Below, piece after piece: positions 13,105 to 21,165 of a stretch of DNA of 25,114 nt. A program made the position numbers and the translations under genes. Each line of letters starts with the position of its first letter. Position 1 is the stretch's first letter. This DNA is from Stephanodiscus triporus. Its lineage: Eukaryota; Bacillariophyta; Thalassiosirophyceae; Thalassiosirales; Thalassiosiraceae. The notes under the pieces were generated by a model, which saw nothing but the letters and a program-made list of their open reading frames with translations, was not told where the DNA came from and made no database searches. The DNA is taken from NCBI GenBank assembly GCA_036939755.1, contig JALLAZ010000099.1:1-25114 (forward strand). Direction: 5' to 3'.

Positions 13105-13165
13105 GGGGGGGCGCGGGCGGCTGGCTGATCACAATTTTGGGGGGGGCTTTATCGGGGGGGGGGGG
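13105..13165 (+). promoter_or_regulatory. Cluster of four G-tracts, potential G-quadruplex
   Basis: G-tracts of 7 (13105-13111), 3 (13115-13117), 8 (13139-13146) and 12 (13154-13165) lie 155-215 bp upstream of the BEACH start codon, with the C-rich strand as the gene's sense strand. The four tracts could form a quadruplex, although the 21-base loop between the second and third is long. Regulatory function is an inference. Confidence 0.4.
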
Positions 13166-13268
13166 ATAAGGTAGACGAGCGCCACACTTGCATGTGTGAT
13201 GTATACTACTCCTTGGCGTAATATACACTTGAGAAAGTTAGGCTCTAGGGTAGTTTTCCTCTCTGACT

Positions 13269-13286
13269 TCTTTCCCCGGGGAAAGA
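13269..13286. repeat. 18-bp perfect palindrome
   Basis: TCTTTCCCCGGGGAAAGA reads the same on both strands. It lies about 320 bp upstream of the BEACH start. It could be a dimeric protein-binding site, or it may have no function. Confidence 0.6.
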
Positions 13287-13434
13287 TTTCTTTGACAAAA
13301 CTTGACTCCGACAAGCAAACCTTTTGGAGAGCGTCGCTAACAAAAATACATCTTATCTGGTATCGTACGATAGGATAAGAGCTCAATAACACACTCTGTT
13401 AAGTCCCGACCGCCCCGGAAGTAATTACCTAGGT

Positions 13435-14175
13435 ATGGTACTCCTACTTTCTAATACATACTTTATGGTAGAGATACTTGAGATAAGTATGGGTCTCCTA
13501 GTCATCAATATTTATTTCCTATTTATAATTTACTCTATTGGCTTACGAGTTTACCTGGTCTTTCGGGTCCTGAGTTTTGTAACATTTTTTTTAATTAGCA
13601 TAGCGCTATATAAAATAGAATCCGACTCCCGCCTCCAATGTTACATCGGGGATTTACGAGTGATCCTGCCTCTTGGGGTGGATCATATCGTGTGCACGCT
13701 ATTCCCCAAGGCCTCAAGAGCGAGATCTATTAGCATCACTTTCTCGGAGAGGGTGGAGGGGCTGATCGAGGCGGCGTCAACCACAAACGCGACGAAAATC
13801 CCACGCGGGCTGGGAGGATTGATCAAAAGCGAATCACAACGAGCTACAGCAAAGCCGCCACCAGCGATGGGCAATCCCCGTCACCTATTCCAACGCCCAT
13901 TAGATAGCACATAGTAATCGATTTATATTGAGTTTAACATCAATTTTATCTAGCTATGCTGACTTAATTGCGATGCAAGATGATGTAACATGTTTTAACT
14001 ATTTTGAAAATAGGCCACCGCTCACCACAGTCGACCCGCCCGACCAAACCGAGCGACACGTCGCGAGCCGACAGTGTGCTGAGGCATCCGGTTGAAGGGC
14101 GTCGCCGTCGCACGATGGTAAGGGGTCTATTTCAGCTGCAAACGGGGGAGGTCTGATTCACGTAACTTTTTTAAC
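13435..14175. other. Intergenic, no supported gene
   Basis: A + strand ORF (13435-13914) and an opposite ORF (13683-13874) overlap here, but neither resembles a known family and they compete for the same bases. The first 170 bp are AT-rich and TATATAAAA occurs near 13608. The stretch 13660-13900 is more GC-rich and could be an old coding remnant. Confidence 0.4.
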
Positions 14176-14239
14176 TCACTTGGTTTTTTGGGCCCGATCT
14201 AGCTAGGCGTAAGCTAGCGTGACCCAAAAGACCAAGTGA
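14176..14239. repeat. Nested inverted repeat (hairpin)
   Basis: The outer arms TCACTTGGTTTTTTGGG (14176-14192) and CCCAAAAGACCAAGTGA (14223-14239) pair over 17 bases with one mismatch. Inside, CTAGCT and AGCTAG form a second 6-bp stem around a 7-base loop. The whole folds as a 64-nt hairpin in either strand. It could be a small MITE-like element, a solo palindromic repeat or a structured RNA. No coding sequence overlaps it convincingly. Confidence 0.65.
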
Positions 14240-14395
14240 ACTTGTAAGTAGAATCTACCCATCTCTAGTAGAGTAAAAAAATTGAATTTTGGCAAAAGAG
14301 CGTGAAAAAGTAAGAAAGTTATTGTAGTATTGGTGTATGAATATATGAATGTATGTACAGTAGATAGCATAGTAGTAAATACTCTATGTATGTAG

Positions 14396-14457
14396 AAAAT
14401 AGAGTGAGCGCTCTTCAGTGACCCCAAAATAGAGTGAGCACTTTTCAGTCAGTGACC
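14396..14457 (+). repeat. Tandem duplication of a 28-32 bp block
   Basis: The block AAAATAGAGTGAGC...TTCAGTGACC occurs at 14396-14423 and again at 14426-14457. The second copy has two or so substitutions and a duplicated CAGT. Only two copies are present, directly before the minisatellite. Confidence 0.75.
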
Positions 14458-14481
14458 TTGATGTCAAGAGTGGCATCAAGG

Positions 14482-14553
14482 CGGTGTCAAGGTCAAGGTG
14501 GTGTCAAGGTCAAGGTGGTGTCAAGGTGGTGTCAAGGTGGTGTCAAGGTGGTG
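14482..14553 (+). repeat. GTGTCAAGGTG minisatellite
   Basis: An 11-bp unit GTGTCAAGGTG is repeated, with longer variants carrying an extra TCAAGG. The last copies are perfect. The array lies about 110 bp upstream of the ATG of the repeat-protein gene at 14660. It has no clear coding role. Confidence 0.75.
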
Positions 14554-14659
14554 ATAAAGCACATAAATATCATATCATATCTTCACTCATATACAATTTT
14601 GATAGTCCAAAATCCACCATCAGATCCTTGTTGCTTTGCCAAATCTGGATCAACCCAAA

Positions 14660-15244
14660 ATGAACTCTGATCTTAGAAAGAAGGATGAGGAAGAACTGGA
14701 GAGGGAATGCATAAAATATGGTGTCCAGTATGTTGTGCCAGCTGTTAGAGAGATCTCTCGGGAGATATGGAGAATGCATTTAAGGGAATTATGTCAAAGA
14801 GCAAAAGATTCAGAAAGAAAGAAGAGAAGCAGAGGGACCATGACCGCGGAGGCAGAGGAGCAAGCAAATGAGAATGCAAAAGGTTCAGAAAGAAAGAAGA
14901 AAAACAGAGGGACCATGACCACGGAGGCAGAGGAGCAAGCAAACGAGAATGCAAAAGGTTCAGAAAGAAAGAAGAAAAACAGAGGGACCATGACCGCGGA
15001 GGCGGAGGAGCAAGCAAATGAGAATGCAAAATGTTCAGAAAGAATGAAGAGAAGCAGAGGGACCATGACCACAGAGGAGCGGGCAAGGGAGAATGCAAAA
15101 CGTTCAGAAAGAAAGAAGAGAAACCAAGGGACCATGACTGCAGAGGAGCGGGCAAGGGAGAATGCAAAACTTTTGGATAGAATGAATAGAAACAGAGGGA
15201 CCATGACTGTGGAGGAGCGGGCAAGGGCGAACTGGAAAGAATGA
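14660..15244 (+). CDS. STPR-like tandem repeat protein, probably frameshifted at the 3' end
   Basis: The ATG at 14660 opens 194 residues. Residues 1-49 are a charged leader. Residues 50-193 are six tandem repeats with the core SERKK.NRGTMTAEERARENAK. Units 1-3 are 25 residues (they carry an extra two residues, AEAEEQANENAK) and units 4-6 are exactly 23. The 23-residue period, the basic start and the T.EERA.EN block resemble the score-and-three peptide repeat (STPR), a DNA-binding repeat known from silkworm FMBP-1 and seen in many protist proteins. The stop at 15242 looks premature: GAAAGAATGAAG, which begins ERMK in unit 4, recurs at 15236-15247 in another frame, as if a seventh unit had been cut by a small deletion. 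DNA binding is inferred from the repeat type only. Confidence 0.6.
   Translation: MNSDLRKKDEEELERECIKYGVQYVVPAVREISREIWRMHLRELCQRAKDSERKKRSRGTMTAEAEEQANENAKGSERKKKNRGTMTTEAEEQANENAKGSERKKKNRGTMTAEAEEQANENAKCSERMKRSRGTMTTEERARENAKRSERKKRNQGTMTAEERARENAKLLDRMNRNRGTMTVEERARANWKE
14807..15238 (+). repeat. Six-unit coding tandem repeat, 75 and 69 bp periods
   Basis: Three 75-bp units are followed by three 69-bp units in the same frame. The 6-bp difference is in the AEAEEQ versus AEERA segment. Units 2 and 3 are nearly identical, which suggests recent unit duplication. Confidence 0.85.
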
Positions 15245-15536
15245 AGAAAATACAAGCAAACATGAACAATAGAATGGATCAATCAGAAGTTTCTGTGGAT
15301 GTCTTCGTGTTGAAACTACCAAGCTACAGGTTGCAAAAACTGCTCGCGAGCAGGTTTTGTATGTGGAACCTTCCTGACACATCTCTATGAAGGAATCTCA
15401 GAGTACTTTTACGAGCTCACCTCCCAGCTCAATCTTAACAGCAGGGACAGCACTCTTTTATCAAAAGAAGAATATGCAGCGCGCCTGTCACGTCATGGCC
15501 TCACATCGTGGCATGGCATTATGGCGTGACGTGTGT
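15245..15536 (+). pseudogene. Frameshifted coding remnant downstream of the STPR ORF
   Basis: Protein-like segments continue past the STPR stop in three successive frames: ERMKKIQANMNNRMDQSEV (from about 15236), then RVETTKLQVAKTAREQVLYV (from about 15306), then LTHLYEGISEYFYELTSQLN and SKEEYAARLSRHGLTSWHG up to a TGA near 15529. Each change is -1 (or +2). This looks like the rest of one gene broken by small indels. The family is not recognised. Confidence 0.35.
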
Positions 15537-15851
15537 TGCTAGTTTGCCTGCGCGTGAAAATGTGTGAAAAAGCGCATGTAAAAGGTGGCGCGTGAAAATT
15601 CCACGACGTGCCAAAGACAAACCCTCCTCTCACCATCACCATCACCACCCGTTGTTGCTGCCGCCTGGATGTCACCCTCGCACGCCGCCGCCGTGATGAC
15701 ATGGAAGAAGTTGTCAATGTCTACTCGAATGAAGGGGGAAGGAGACAAGGACAAGGAGGCAGTATCACCTCATGACAATTACAACGGCATCCACGATGGG
15801 TTGTCAGTGATGAAAGGGGCGGGAAGACAACCCTATTGACCACTTACATCG
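15537..15851. other. No supported gene
   Basis: Short ORFs on both strands overlap in this stretch. None has recognisable motifs or consistent codon use. Its boundary with the fragment that follows is unclear. Confidence 0.4.
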
Positions 15852-16248
15852 ATGTCGATGTTGATGATGACAACATTGGCCAGAAAAGGGAGAGGGGAAG
15901 GGGGAGGGGAGATGTCGAGCGATGACCACCACGACAATCACAACAACGAGACCTCCCGCTCTGCCGCCACTGTCTTCACATGGCTCAGCCTCCCACAAGG
16001 GTTGAACCATGTTGCTTCCTCAGTGGTCTTGAATTGGCAATACAACACAGCATCCTTTTCGGGGTCTCACAACCCCAACATGATGACTGAAGTTGTCCCC
16101 TGGTTTGAGCCATTTGAACGTTGCTACATGGCAATACTTTTTGTGGGAGGCCAAGGAGTTTTTTAGCTCTGTTCTGGGCAAAATTGAGAGGAAAAAAGTT
16201 ACTCGTCAATCCACTAAACGTGTGGTACATGCAACAATCACCAGCATG
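15852..16248 (+). pseudogene. Unrecognised gene fragment with a frameshift at a T run
   Basis: Frame 15852-16166 reads protein-like from about 15975 (SLPQGLNHVASSVVLNWQYN, EVVPWFEPFERCYMAILFV, GGQGVF) and stops in TTTTTTAG. From 16165 the +1 frame continues with SSVLGKIERKKVTRQSTKR and VVHATITSM, ending at a good donor ATG|GTAAGT at 16249. Removing one T from the T6 run would join the two parts. Further exon-like pieces with proper splice ends follow, at about 16534-16585 (HLPTSDKYTSVNIKIQ|GTATG) and 16660-16714 (CAG|IRQDTSGLVKRISVAAII|GTAAGT). They may belong to the same gene. I do not know the family. The part before 15975 is low complexity and may not be coding. Confidence 0.4.
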
Positions 16249-16735
16249 GTAAGTACTATTTTTTCTAGTATTATCTCTGATATTTACGACACATTGCTCG
16301 GCATGACACGTTGCTCGAAGAAACTAAACACATTCAATGCTTTGTAGCTGGATCAAATCCCGCTCCGATGATTTGGGTAAGATGCTGCTCAAAGCATCAT
16401 AACTTGTCTCTTTTCTATTTTCTCTTTCCTTCTTTCGAAGGATACATGAAATAGAAGGAGTGACTGGAAGACTTCTTCTTCTTCTCCTTGCTTGCCGCAA
16501 TATGCTCCTCATGCCTTGACTGAAAGCCGCGTCTCACCACCTTCCCACTTCTGATAAATACACCTCTGTTAACATCAAAATACAGGTATGCTCCCTATCG
16601 TCTAGGAAATGCAAGACAAGGTATGAACTGTTTCGAATTGCTACTCAATAAGCATTCAGATTCGCCAAGACACTTCAGGTCTAGTCAAGAGAATCAGTGT
16701 CGCAGCAATTATTGGTAAGTTCTTGAATGCGAACC

Positions 16736-17480
16736 TCAATATCCAGTGATTTTTTTCACCCAATTCTTCACCTGAACCTTGAATTGCTCACACAACTTTG
16801 TCAACAGCAAATCTGCTTTCTCTTTCTCAGTTGTAGACACTTCTGTTGTTGTGCCACTTGTCATTTTGAGATCAAGTAATCTAATAACATACGTTACCCA
16901 TGCCATATCGCTGAGTAATGCCGATGGCGAGAGTGATCTTGTGGAAACTGTATTTTTGATACAATGCAATCGTTCCTCATTTCATTATCGATGATTTTTT
17001 GTTGCTAGAACAAATTTTGGCTGCCCCTCACAGGTTCCTTCAAATATATACTCTGAAACAATCAACTCTGGAAGAAGTGGGAACACATATGTGCCCAAAG
17101 CATCAAAACAGTTCAGTAACATCTTTGTAGGTTCAGGCAGAGACTGTATTTCTTTTCAAAGGTCACAGTCGTCACTTGAAATTGGAATGAAATGGGTGCT
17201 GCCGATGAGGGCTAGGTTGCTGATTGAGGCACGAAGGGAGATCTCTGCAGCAAACCGTGTTGTTGTCTTCTGTGAGCTACTTGTGGAAATGGAAATATTT
17301 CCCTGATTGAAGAGCAATGCCATATAATTCCTTTTTGATGATTCCAAGAACTCAGGTTGTTTTCATGAAACAAAACCAGATGCTTCAATCTTTTCATGTA
17401 ATTATCAGATAAAGCCCATGAGAGGTCGGAATCAGACCAAACACGTCCTGAAAACAAGCTGCCGTGACATATTCCAGGCA
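16736..17480 (-). pseudogene. Unrecognised gene fragment with one frameshift and in-frame stops
   Basis: Reading down the minus strand, SGRVWSDSDLSWALSDNYMK leads into a second frame near 17358 (PEFLESSKRNYMALLFNQGN, then TTTRFAAEISLRASISNLAL, IPISSDDCDL). A TGA at 17156-17158 interrupts, and the same frame carries on with KEIQSLPEPTKMLLNCFDAL and VFPLLPELIVSEYIFEGTC. TAA and TGA at about 16982-16987 follow. The frame then stays protein-like (LSDMAWVTYVIRLLDLKM, EKEKADLLLTKLCEQFKVQV) down to the stop at 16736. Some of the gaps could be unrecognised introns, but the TGA after DDCDL sits in otherwise continuous sequence. The family is unknown. Confidence 0.4.
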
Positions 17481-18044
17481 CTAAGTGAACGGTGTGTGTG
17501 GATTGTATTCTTATGTGACAGTGAGTCTCCTCCAACAATTATGACAATGAATGAATTTGATTGTTGCATGGATACTCTCTATCTATTGATCGTTGTCATC
17601 TACTGTTTAAATGGAGCAGTGTTTGATTTTTTTCTTGTCACAATGAAATAATTCGAATCCGCGCGCCTGCCAAAACACCCTGCATTGGTTTCATGGTCAT
17701 CCCCAGCTCCAACCGAAGAAGATGCAACAATGGCAATAGCAATAGACCAGTGATAAATTCACTGTGATGTAGGAGTAGGCTCACTCCATGAAAAATAATG
17801 CAAATTGTGCAAATCGCTTTGCTGGGCATGTCAAAGAGGGGTAGATCTGGGTTGTGCCTGAGTTTTATTGGCGTCCTCCTCCAATGGGTGATGGCAATTT
17901 GTCTAGCGGCAGCATAGGGTCCGGAGAAGCACGGTTGTGTGGAAGCAAGATTGTTTTTTTTGTTGTGGGTTGTGGCTGGGGGAGAGGAATTCGGCGAGCA
18001 GTTTTTGCGAACGAGCAGTTTTTGTAACCTGTAGCAAGAGGGTG
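17481..18044. other. No supported gene
   Basis: ORFs on both strands are short and lack recognisable motifs. A direct repeat of CGAGCAGTTTTTG/CGAACGAGCAGTTTTTG type lies at about 17993-18024. The last 50 bp could be the leader of the PITH-like gene that follows. Confidence 0.35.
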
Positions 18045-18663
18045 ATGGAAGCAAGTATGATGGATCAGCATACAGCAGTGGGCAAAGATGAAGAAGGTGG
18101 TGGGATTATGCTTCCAGGCATCGGAGGCGCTACCTTTCACCTTTCCCAACGGTGCTCCTGCTCCTGCCGCTGAGTCTCTGCCTGCTGAAGATGGAACCAA
18201 ACTCATCGATCTGTTGGAGAAGCTCGACAAGCCATCATGTTACACTTGGAATGAGAACACAGGTTATCCATGGGGGAATCTATTCATGGGTGCAGAGTGA
18301 TACAGATGAGCAGTTGATAATTCACTTGTCATATCAAGAATTTGTCAAAGTATGTTCTAGACTATTTTTTTTTCCCGCCTGGCATTTCTACCATCAAATT
18401 CAGCGCATTGGCCTCACCATGGTTATTCGTCTGCAACAGGTAAACATTAACAAATTTACTGAGTGGAATAGGGGTGCTAGACCTGAGATGAATCCGGTCA
18501 GAGTGCACATCCATGTCAATAGTGTCAGTTTGGGATTTGAGGTAAAGTTCATTCTTGTTTGTTTTATGCAACTCACGCCAATAGCAAAATATCTCAACCA
18601 ATTTTCCGCTATGTCTTTTGCACATTTTCATAGGATGTCAATGATGTTGACCCTAGACAGTAA
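18045..18663 (+). pseudogene. Truncated, frameshifted PITH-domain gene (TXNL1/PITHD1-like)
   Basis: The PITH hallmarks are visible in order: LIDLLEKLDKPSCYTWNEN, NLFMG, SDTDEQLIIHLSYQEFVK, then across introns PVRVHIHVNSVSLGFE and DVNDVDPRQ (family consensus .F.D.E...PTQ). Proposed exons are up to 18349, 18404-18541 and 18634-18663, with introns 18350-18403 and 18542-18633; all are GT-AG and phase 0. The first exon changes frame between about 18255 and 18295 (ORF ending MGAE, +1 to SDTDEQ). A G5 run lies there. An ATG at 18045 gives MEASMMDQ in yet another frame; an ATG at 18088 is in the PITH frame. Translation stops right after DPRQ, so the last third of the domain is missing. PITH proteins bind the proteasome, but this copy is probably inactive. 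Confidence 0.6.
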
Positions 18664-19691
18664 CTCTTATTGTCCATTTTTGCATAAAATCATTCGTAGC
18701 AAAGATATTTGCAAATTGCCGCAACCTTTTACGGTCTGTCAGGTTTGATGTTTTGCTCCTGCCAAAACTCACGATGTCACATTTTTGGTTTATCAGTCTT
18801 ATTTTAGACCGCTGAAGTTTTGAATTTATGATATTTAGACCAAATTTAAGGTGAGATATCTACTATCAACAATACACTCTCTGAAACTTTGCCAACACCC
18901 CTAGATACCCCTACCCCACCCATATCTGCGTACCTAGCTAGCAACTGCCTGTAACTATGGACGGTAAGGCAGGTGTAGCCTGGCATCCATCACAGTAATG
19001 GCGTCCTGTATCTATGCTGAGCCACAGCATAAGCTTTTATCTTGAGTTAGTAGTTCTACTGGGTTTTCCAGCTCCATTTTGGTTCAGTCTGTCTACTATT
19101 CTTACATACAAAAACGTGTCTTTTCCTCCACAAGAGAGGATAGGGGGCCGGCCCCCTTAAAATCCCTCAATACGTACATACATACATACTCTCTATCTCT
19201 AGTGCCAGCAGCCAGCAGCAGGCTCAGCATTCAGCTGCTGCGTTCAATGTAGGGTTTGTACGAGGATCTCTGCGAAGGCTAAAATCAATTATCGACGGAA
19301 ACCTTCCTCTTAAAGCTAGCGCCCCACCATGGTAATTTCCGCCGAAAATGCAATCTTGTCTAGCAACAAGACTCCCCCCCCCCATTCCAAATCCGCTCAG
19401 ACTTAAGCTTCCACCATCATGCGGAATGACACAGGCCGCTCGGTGTCGCCTCTCCCACTGTACCAAGTCCCTCATTGGGGCCCTCCTGTATGTGTGTTAT
19501 TTGCATGCTTTGTGAGGCTTGCTGCCCTCTTGTTGCACCAATCCGCCATCGCCCATCCACGTCCCATCCACGTCCCATTCGTCCCCTGTCATCATCACGT
19601 CCACAGTCATCTTCGCGTACGCCGCCGTCGTCGTATTCACCGTCGTCGTCGTATTCACCGCCGTTTTCGCATCCCACGTCATCGTCTCGTC
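18664..19691. other. Gene-free stretch before the retroelement-related ORFs
   Basis: No convincing coding region. It contains a 16-bp palindrome at 19142-19157, a CATA microsatellite near 19172-19190 and CAG-rich sequence near 19204-19245. A frame open from 19419 leads into the ORF at 19692, but its first 90 residues are low-complexity His/Arg/Pro sequence from GTC-rich repeats and are probably not translated. Confidence 0.5.
19142..19157. repeat. 16-bp GC palindrome
   Basis: AGGGGGCCGGCCCCCT is perfectly self-complementary. It lies 550 bp upstream of the ORF at 19692. Its function is unknown. Confidence 0.6.
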
Positions 19692-20906
19692 ATGCCCTCT
19701 ATTGGCGTTCCGGCGGTGACCGGTTTTGATATTATTGCACAAAAAATCAAGGCCGTTGCCAGCGAGCATGCACCACCGTTGTCATCGTCGGTGGCTGTCT
19801 CAATGGCTACCACCGGTCGGCTCTTACACACCTCCTTCCAATCGCATTCATCCGGTCGGGCAAGGGTGAATGCTCGGGATAATCAAATGTTATCTGACAC
19901 TCGCGATTGTTTGGCGAAGCGACGTCGGACAGGACGTGTTACACCGGCGTCTGCATCGTTGGTCGATGGCTCTTCGCAACGCTCGTCGCCCACGTCGGTT
20001 GATGGCTCTTCACGCCGCTCGTCGCCCACGTCGGTTAATGATGGCTCTTCACGCCGCTCGTCGTACACGTCGGTCGATGGCTCTTCACGCCGCTCGTCGT
20101 CCACGTCGGTCGACCGCTCGTCGTCCACGTCGGTCGATGGCTCTTTCACTCGCTCATCATCCGGTTCGGTCGTCAGTTCGCTATCGGGGGGGTCATCTAC
20201 AATCGCATCCCCTACCAACCTCTTTCGCGAGTCCATGCCCCTCGACGATGATGTTGTCCCCCCCCACCGACCAATCATTCCGTCGGTGAACATGCCCATT
20301 CTCAAGCGGCTTCTCCCCGAAGATATCGTAGAACTAAGTGCTGGGGCATCCATCATCATTGTCATCCCTCCAACATCAAGGGCAACTTCATCGGTTGTCT
20401 GCGCACGCCGTCAATACTACTCCAGGGCATTTGATCGCGTCATCGAAGCATCGAGTGCTTGGATGCGCGACTCCCGTGCACGCGAGCATTACATTGAAGA
20501 ATGCACCCGTTCGCACCGTCTACAGCGCAACGGCGCGATTGCACTTCAGTATCGTGTACGTGTCTCGAATTATGCTGAGCGCGCCCTCTTCGAGATGGAA
20601 TCTCCAGACAGATCTCAGATCAATTTGGTGTGGACTCAGGGCGCTGGGATCAATGTGGTGGTGTGCAACTACTCGCGAACACGCTCCGTTCTGCTCCAGT
20701 TCAAAGACATTGCGTTTTTAGAGGTCCATCGCCTCACCTCCCCCGTCGACGATGGACATGGAAATGTCATGGATCCTTCTTGTCTGAACTCCAGGATTTC
20801 ATTCCCATATGCGAGCCGACCAGAGAACTTGGTTGGTCCGTTTCTTCGGTTGATTGAGGCTGTTCATGGCTGCCGCTATTCCACAATTGGCATGCATCCA
20901 TCGTGA
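19692..20906 (+). CDS. First of three +1-offset ORFs, Ser-rich repeats plus unknown domain
   Basis: The ATG at 19692 (MPSIGVPAVTGFDIIAQKIK) is preferred over 19419, because the upstream part is repeat-derived. The ORF gives 404 residues. After a basic stretch (CLAKRRRTGR) come six tandem Ser-rich units of mostly 12 residues. A folded-looking C-terminal part follows (ILKRLLPEDIVELSAGASII, ARRQYYSRAFDRVIEASSAW, INLVWTQGAGINVVVCNYS). The family is not recognised. The ORF ends in TCG TGA at 20904-20906, and protein-like sequence continues in the +1 frame. The frame order suggests that it was once the N-terminal part of a longer protein including the next two ORFs. It could be a retroelement first ORF or a host gene. 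Confidence 0.5.
   Translation: MPSIGVPAVTGFDIIAQKIKAVASEHAPPLSSSVAVSMATTGRLLHTSFQSHSSGRARVNARDNQMLSDTRDCLAKRRRTGRVTPASASLVDGSSQRSSPTSVDGSSRRSSPTSVNDGSSRRSSYTSVDGSSRRSSSTSVDRSSSTSVDGSFTRSSSGSVVSSLSGGSSTIASPTNLFRESMPLDDDVVPPHRPIIPSVNMPILKRLLPEDIVELSAGASIIIVIPPTSRATSSVVCARRQYYSRAFDRVIEASSAWMRDSRAREHYIEECTRSHRLQRNGAIALQYRVRVSNYAERALFEMESPDRSQINLVWTQGAGINVVVCNYSRTRSVLLQFKDIAFLEVHRLTSPVDDGHGNVMDPSCLNSRISFPYASRPENLVGPFLRLIEAVHGCRYSTIGMHPS
19965..20171 (+). repeat. Coding tandem repeat, unit DGSSRRSSPTSV
   Basis: Six units cover 69 residues: 12, 12, 13, 12, 8 and 12. The consensus is DGSSRRSS.TSV from a 36-bp unit (GATGGCTCTTCACGCCGCTC...). The third has an extra Asn codon and the fifth lacks four residues, so all changes keep the frame. 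That suggests selection for, or recent, protein coding. Confidence 0.85.
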
Positions 20907-21165
20907 TCAAGACCTTACTTCAATGCTATTCACGGGCTCCCGACGTTTTGTTGAACCTGGGACATCGGAAGCACGCACATTAACGACGGACGAATATTAT
21001 CATATCATTGTTCAGGCGCAGACAGTATTGGCGATGAGGGGCTACGCGACCTACTTGTCTGACCAACAACATTGGCGTGAGGAGATTAAATTAATGGAGG
21101 AAGAGGACGGTGAACATCAGGACCGGCAAGATTGCTCATCCGATTCTTGTGGGCGTCGGCGATAA
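20854..21165 (+). pseudogene. Second of three +1-offset ORFs (short linker segment)
   Basis: The protein-like part begins after about 20905 (DQDLTSMLFTGSRRFVEPGT, LTTDEYYHIIVQAQTVLAMR, YLSDQQHWREEIKLMEEEDG) and gives way to the third ORF near 21100. The ORF overlaps the first by 53 bp and the third by 56 bp, each at a +1 offset. It is too short to be a gene by itself. It is most likely an internal piece of one broken or frameshift-translated coding sequence. Confidence 0.45.

Larger units (their letters stand above)
12951..13434. other. Upstream region of the BEACH gene, G-tract rich
   Basis: No convincing gene is visible. The first 250 bp upstream of the BEACH start hold GC-rich palindromic sequence (CGCCGCCGGCGGCG at 13081-13094) and four + strand G-tracts between 13105 and 13165. 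They are followed by an 18-bp perfect palindrome at 13269-13286. The region should contain the BEACH gene promoter and 5' UTR, but I see no clear TATA box in it. Confidence 0.5.

Noticed and set aside
13435..13914. 159-codon + strand ORF beginning with a hydrophobic stretch
   Set aside because: The hydrophobic part comes from AT-rich DNA and the rest lacks motifs. An opposite ORF at 13683-13874 is equally plausible, so neither is called.
16348..16376. Tiny exon between TAG| and |GTAAG
   Set aside because: In the phase required by the preceding donor it contains a TGA, so it does not fit the gene model.
19419..19691. N-terminal extension of the 19692 ORF
   Set aside because: It is made of His/Arg/Pro repeats from GTC-rich DNA; the ATG at 19692 begins ordinary protein sequence.
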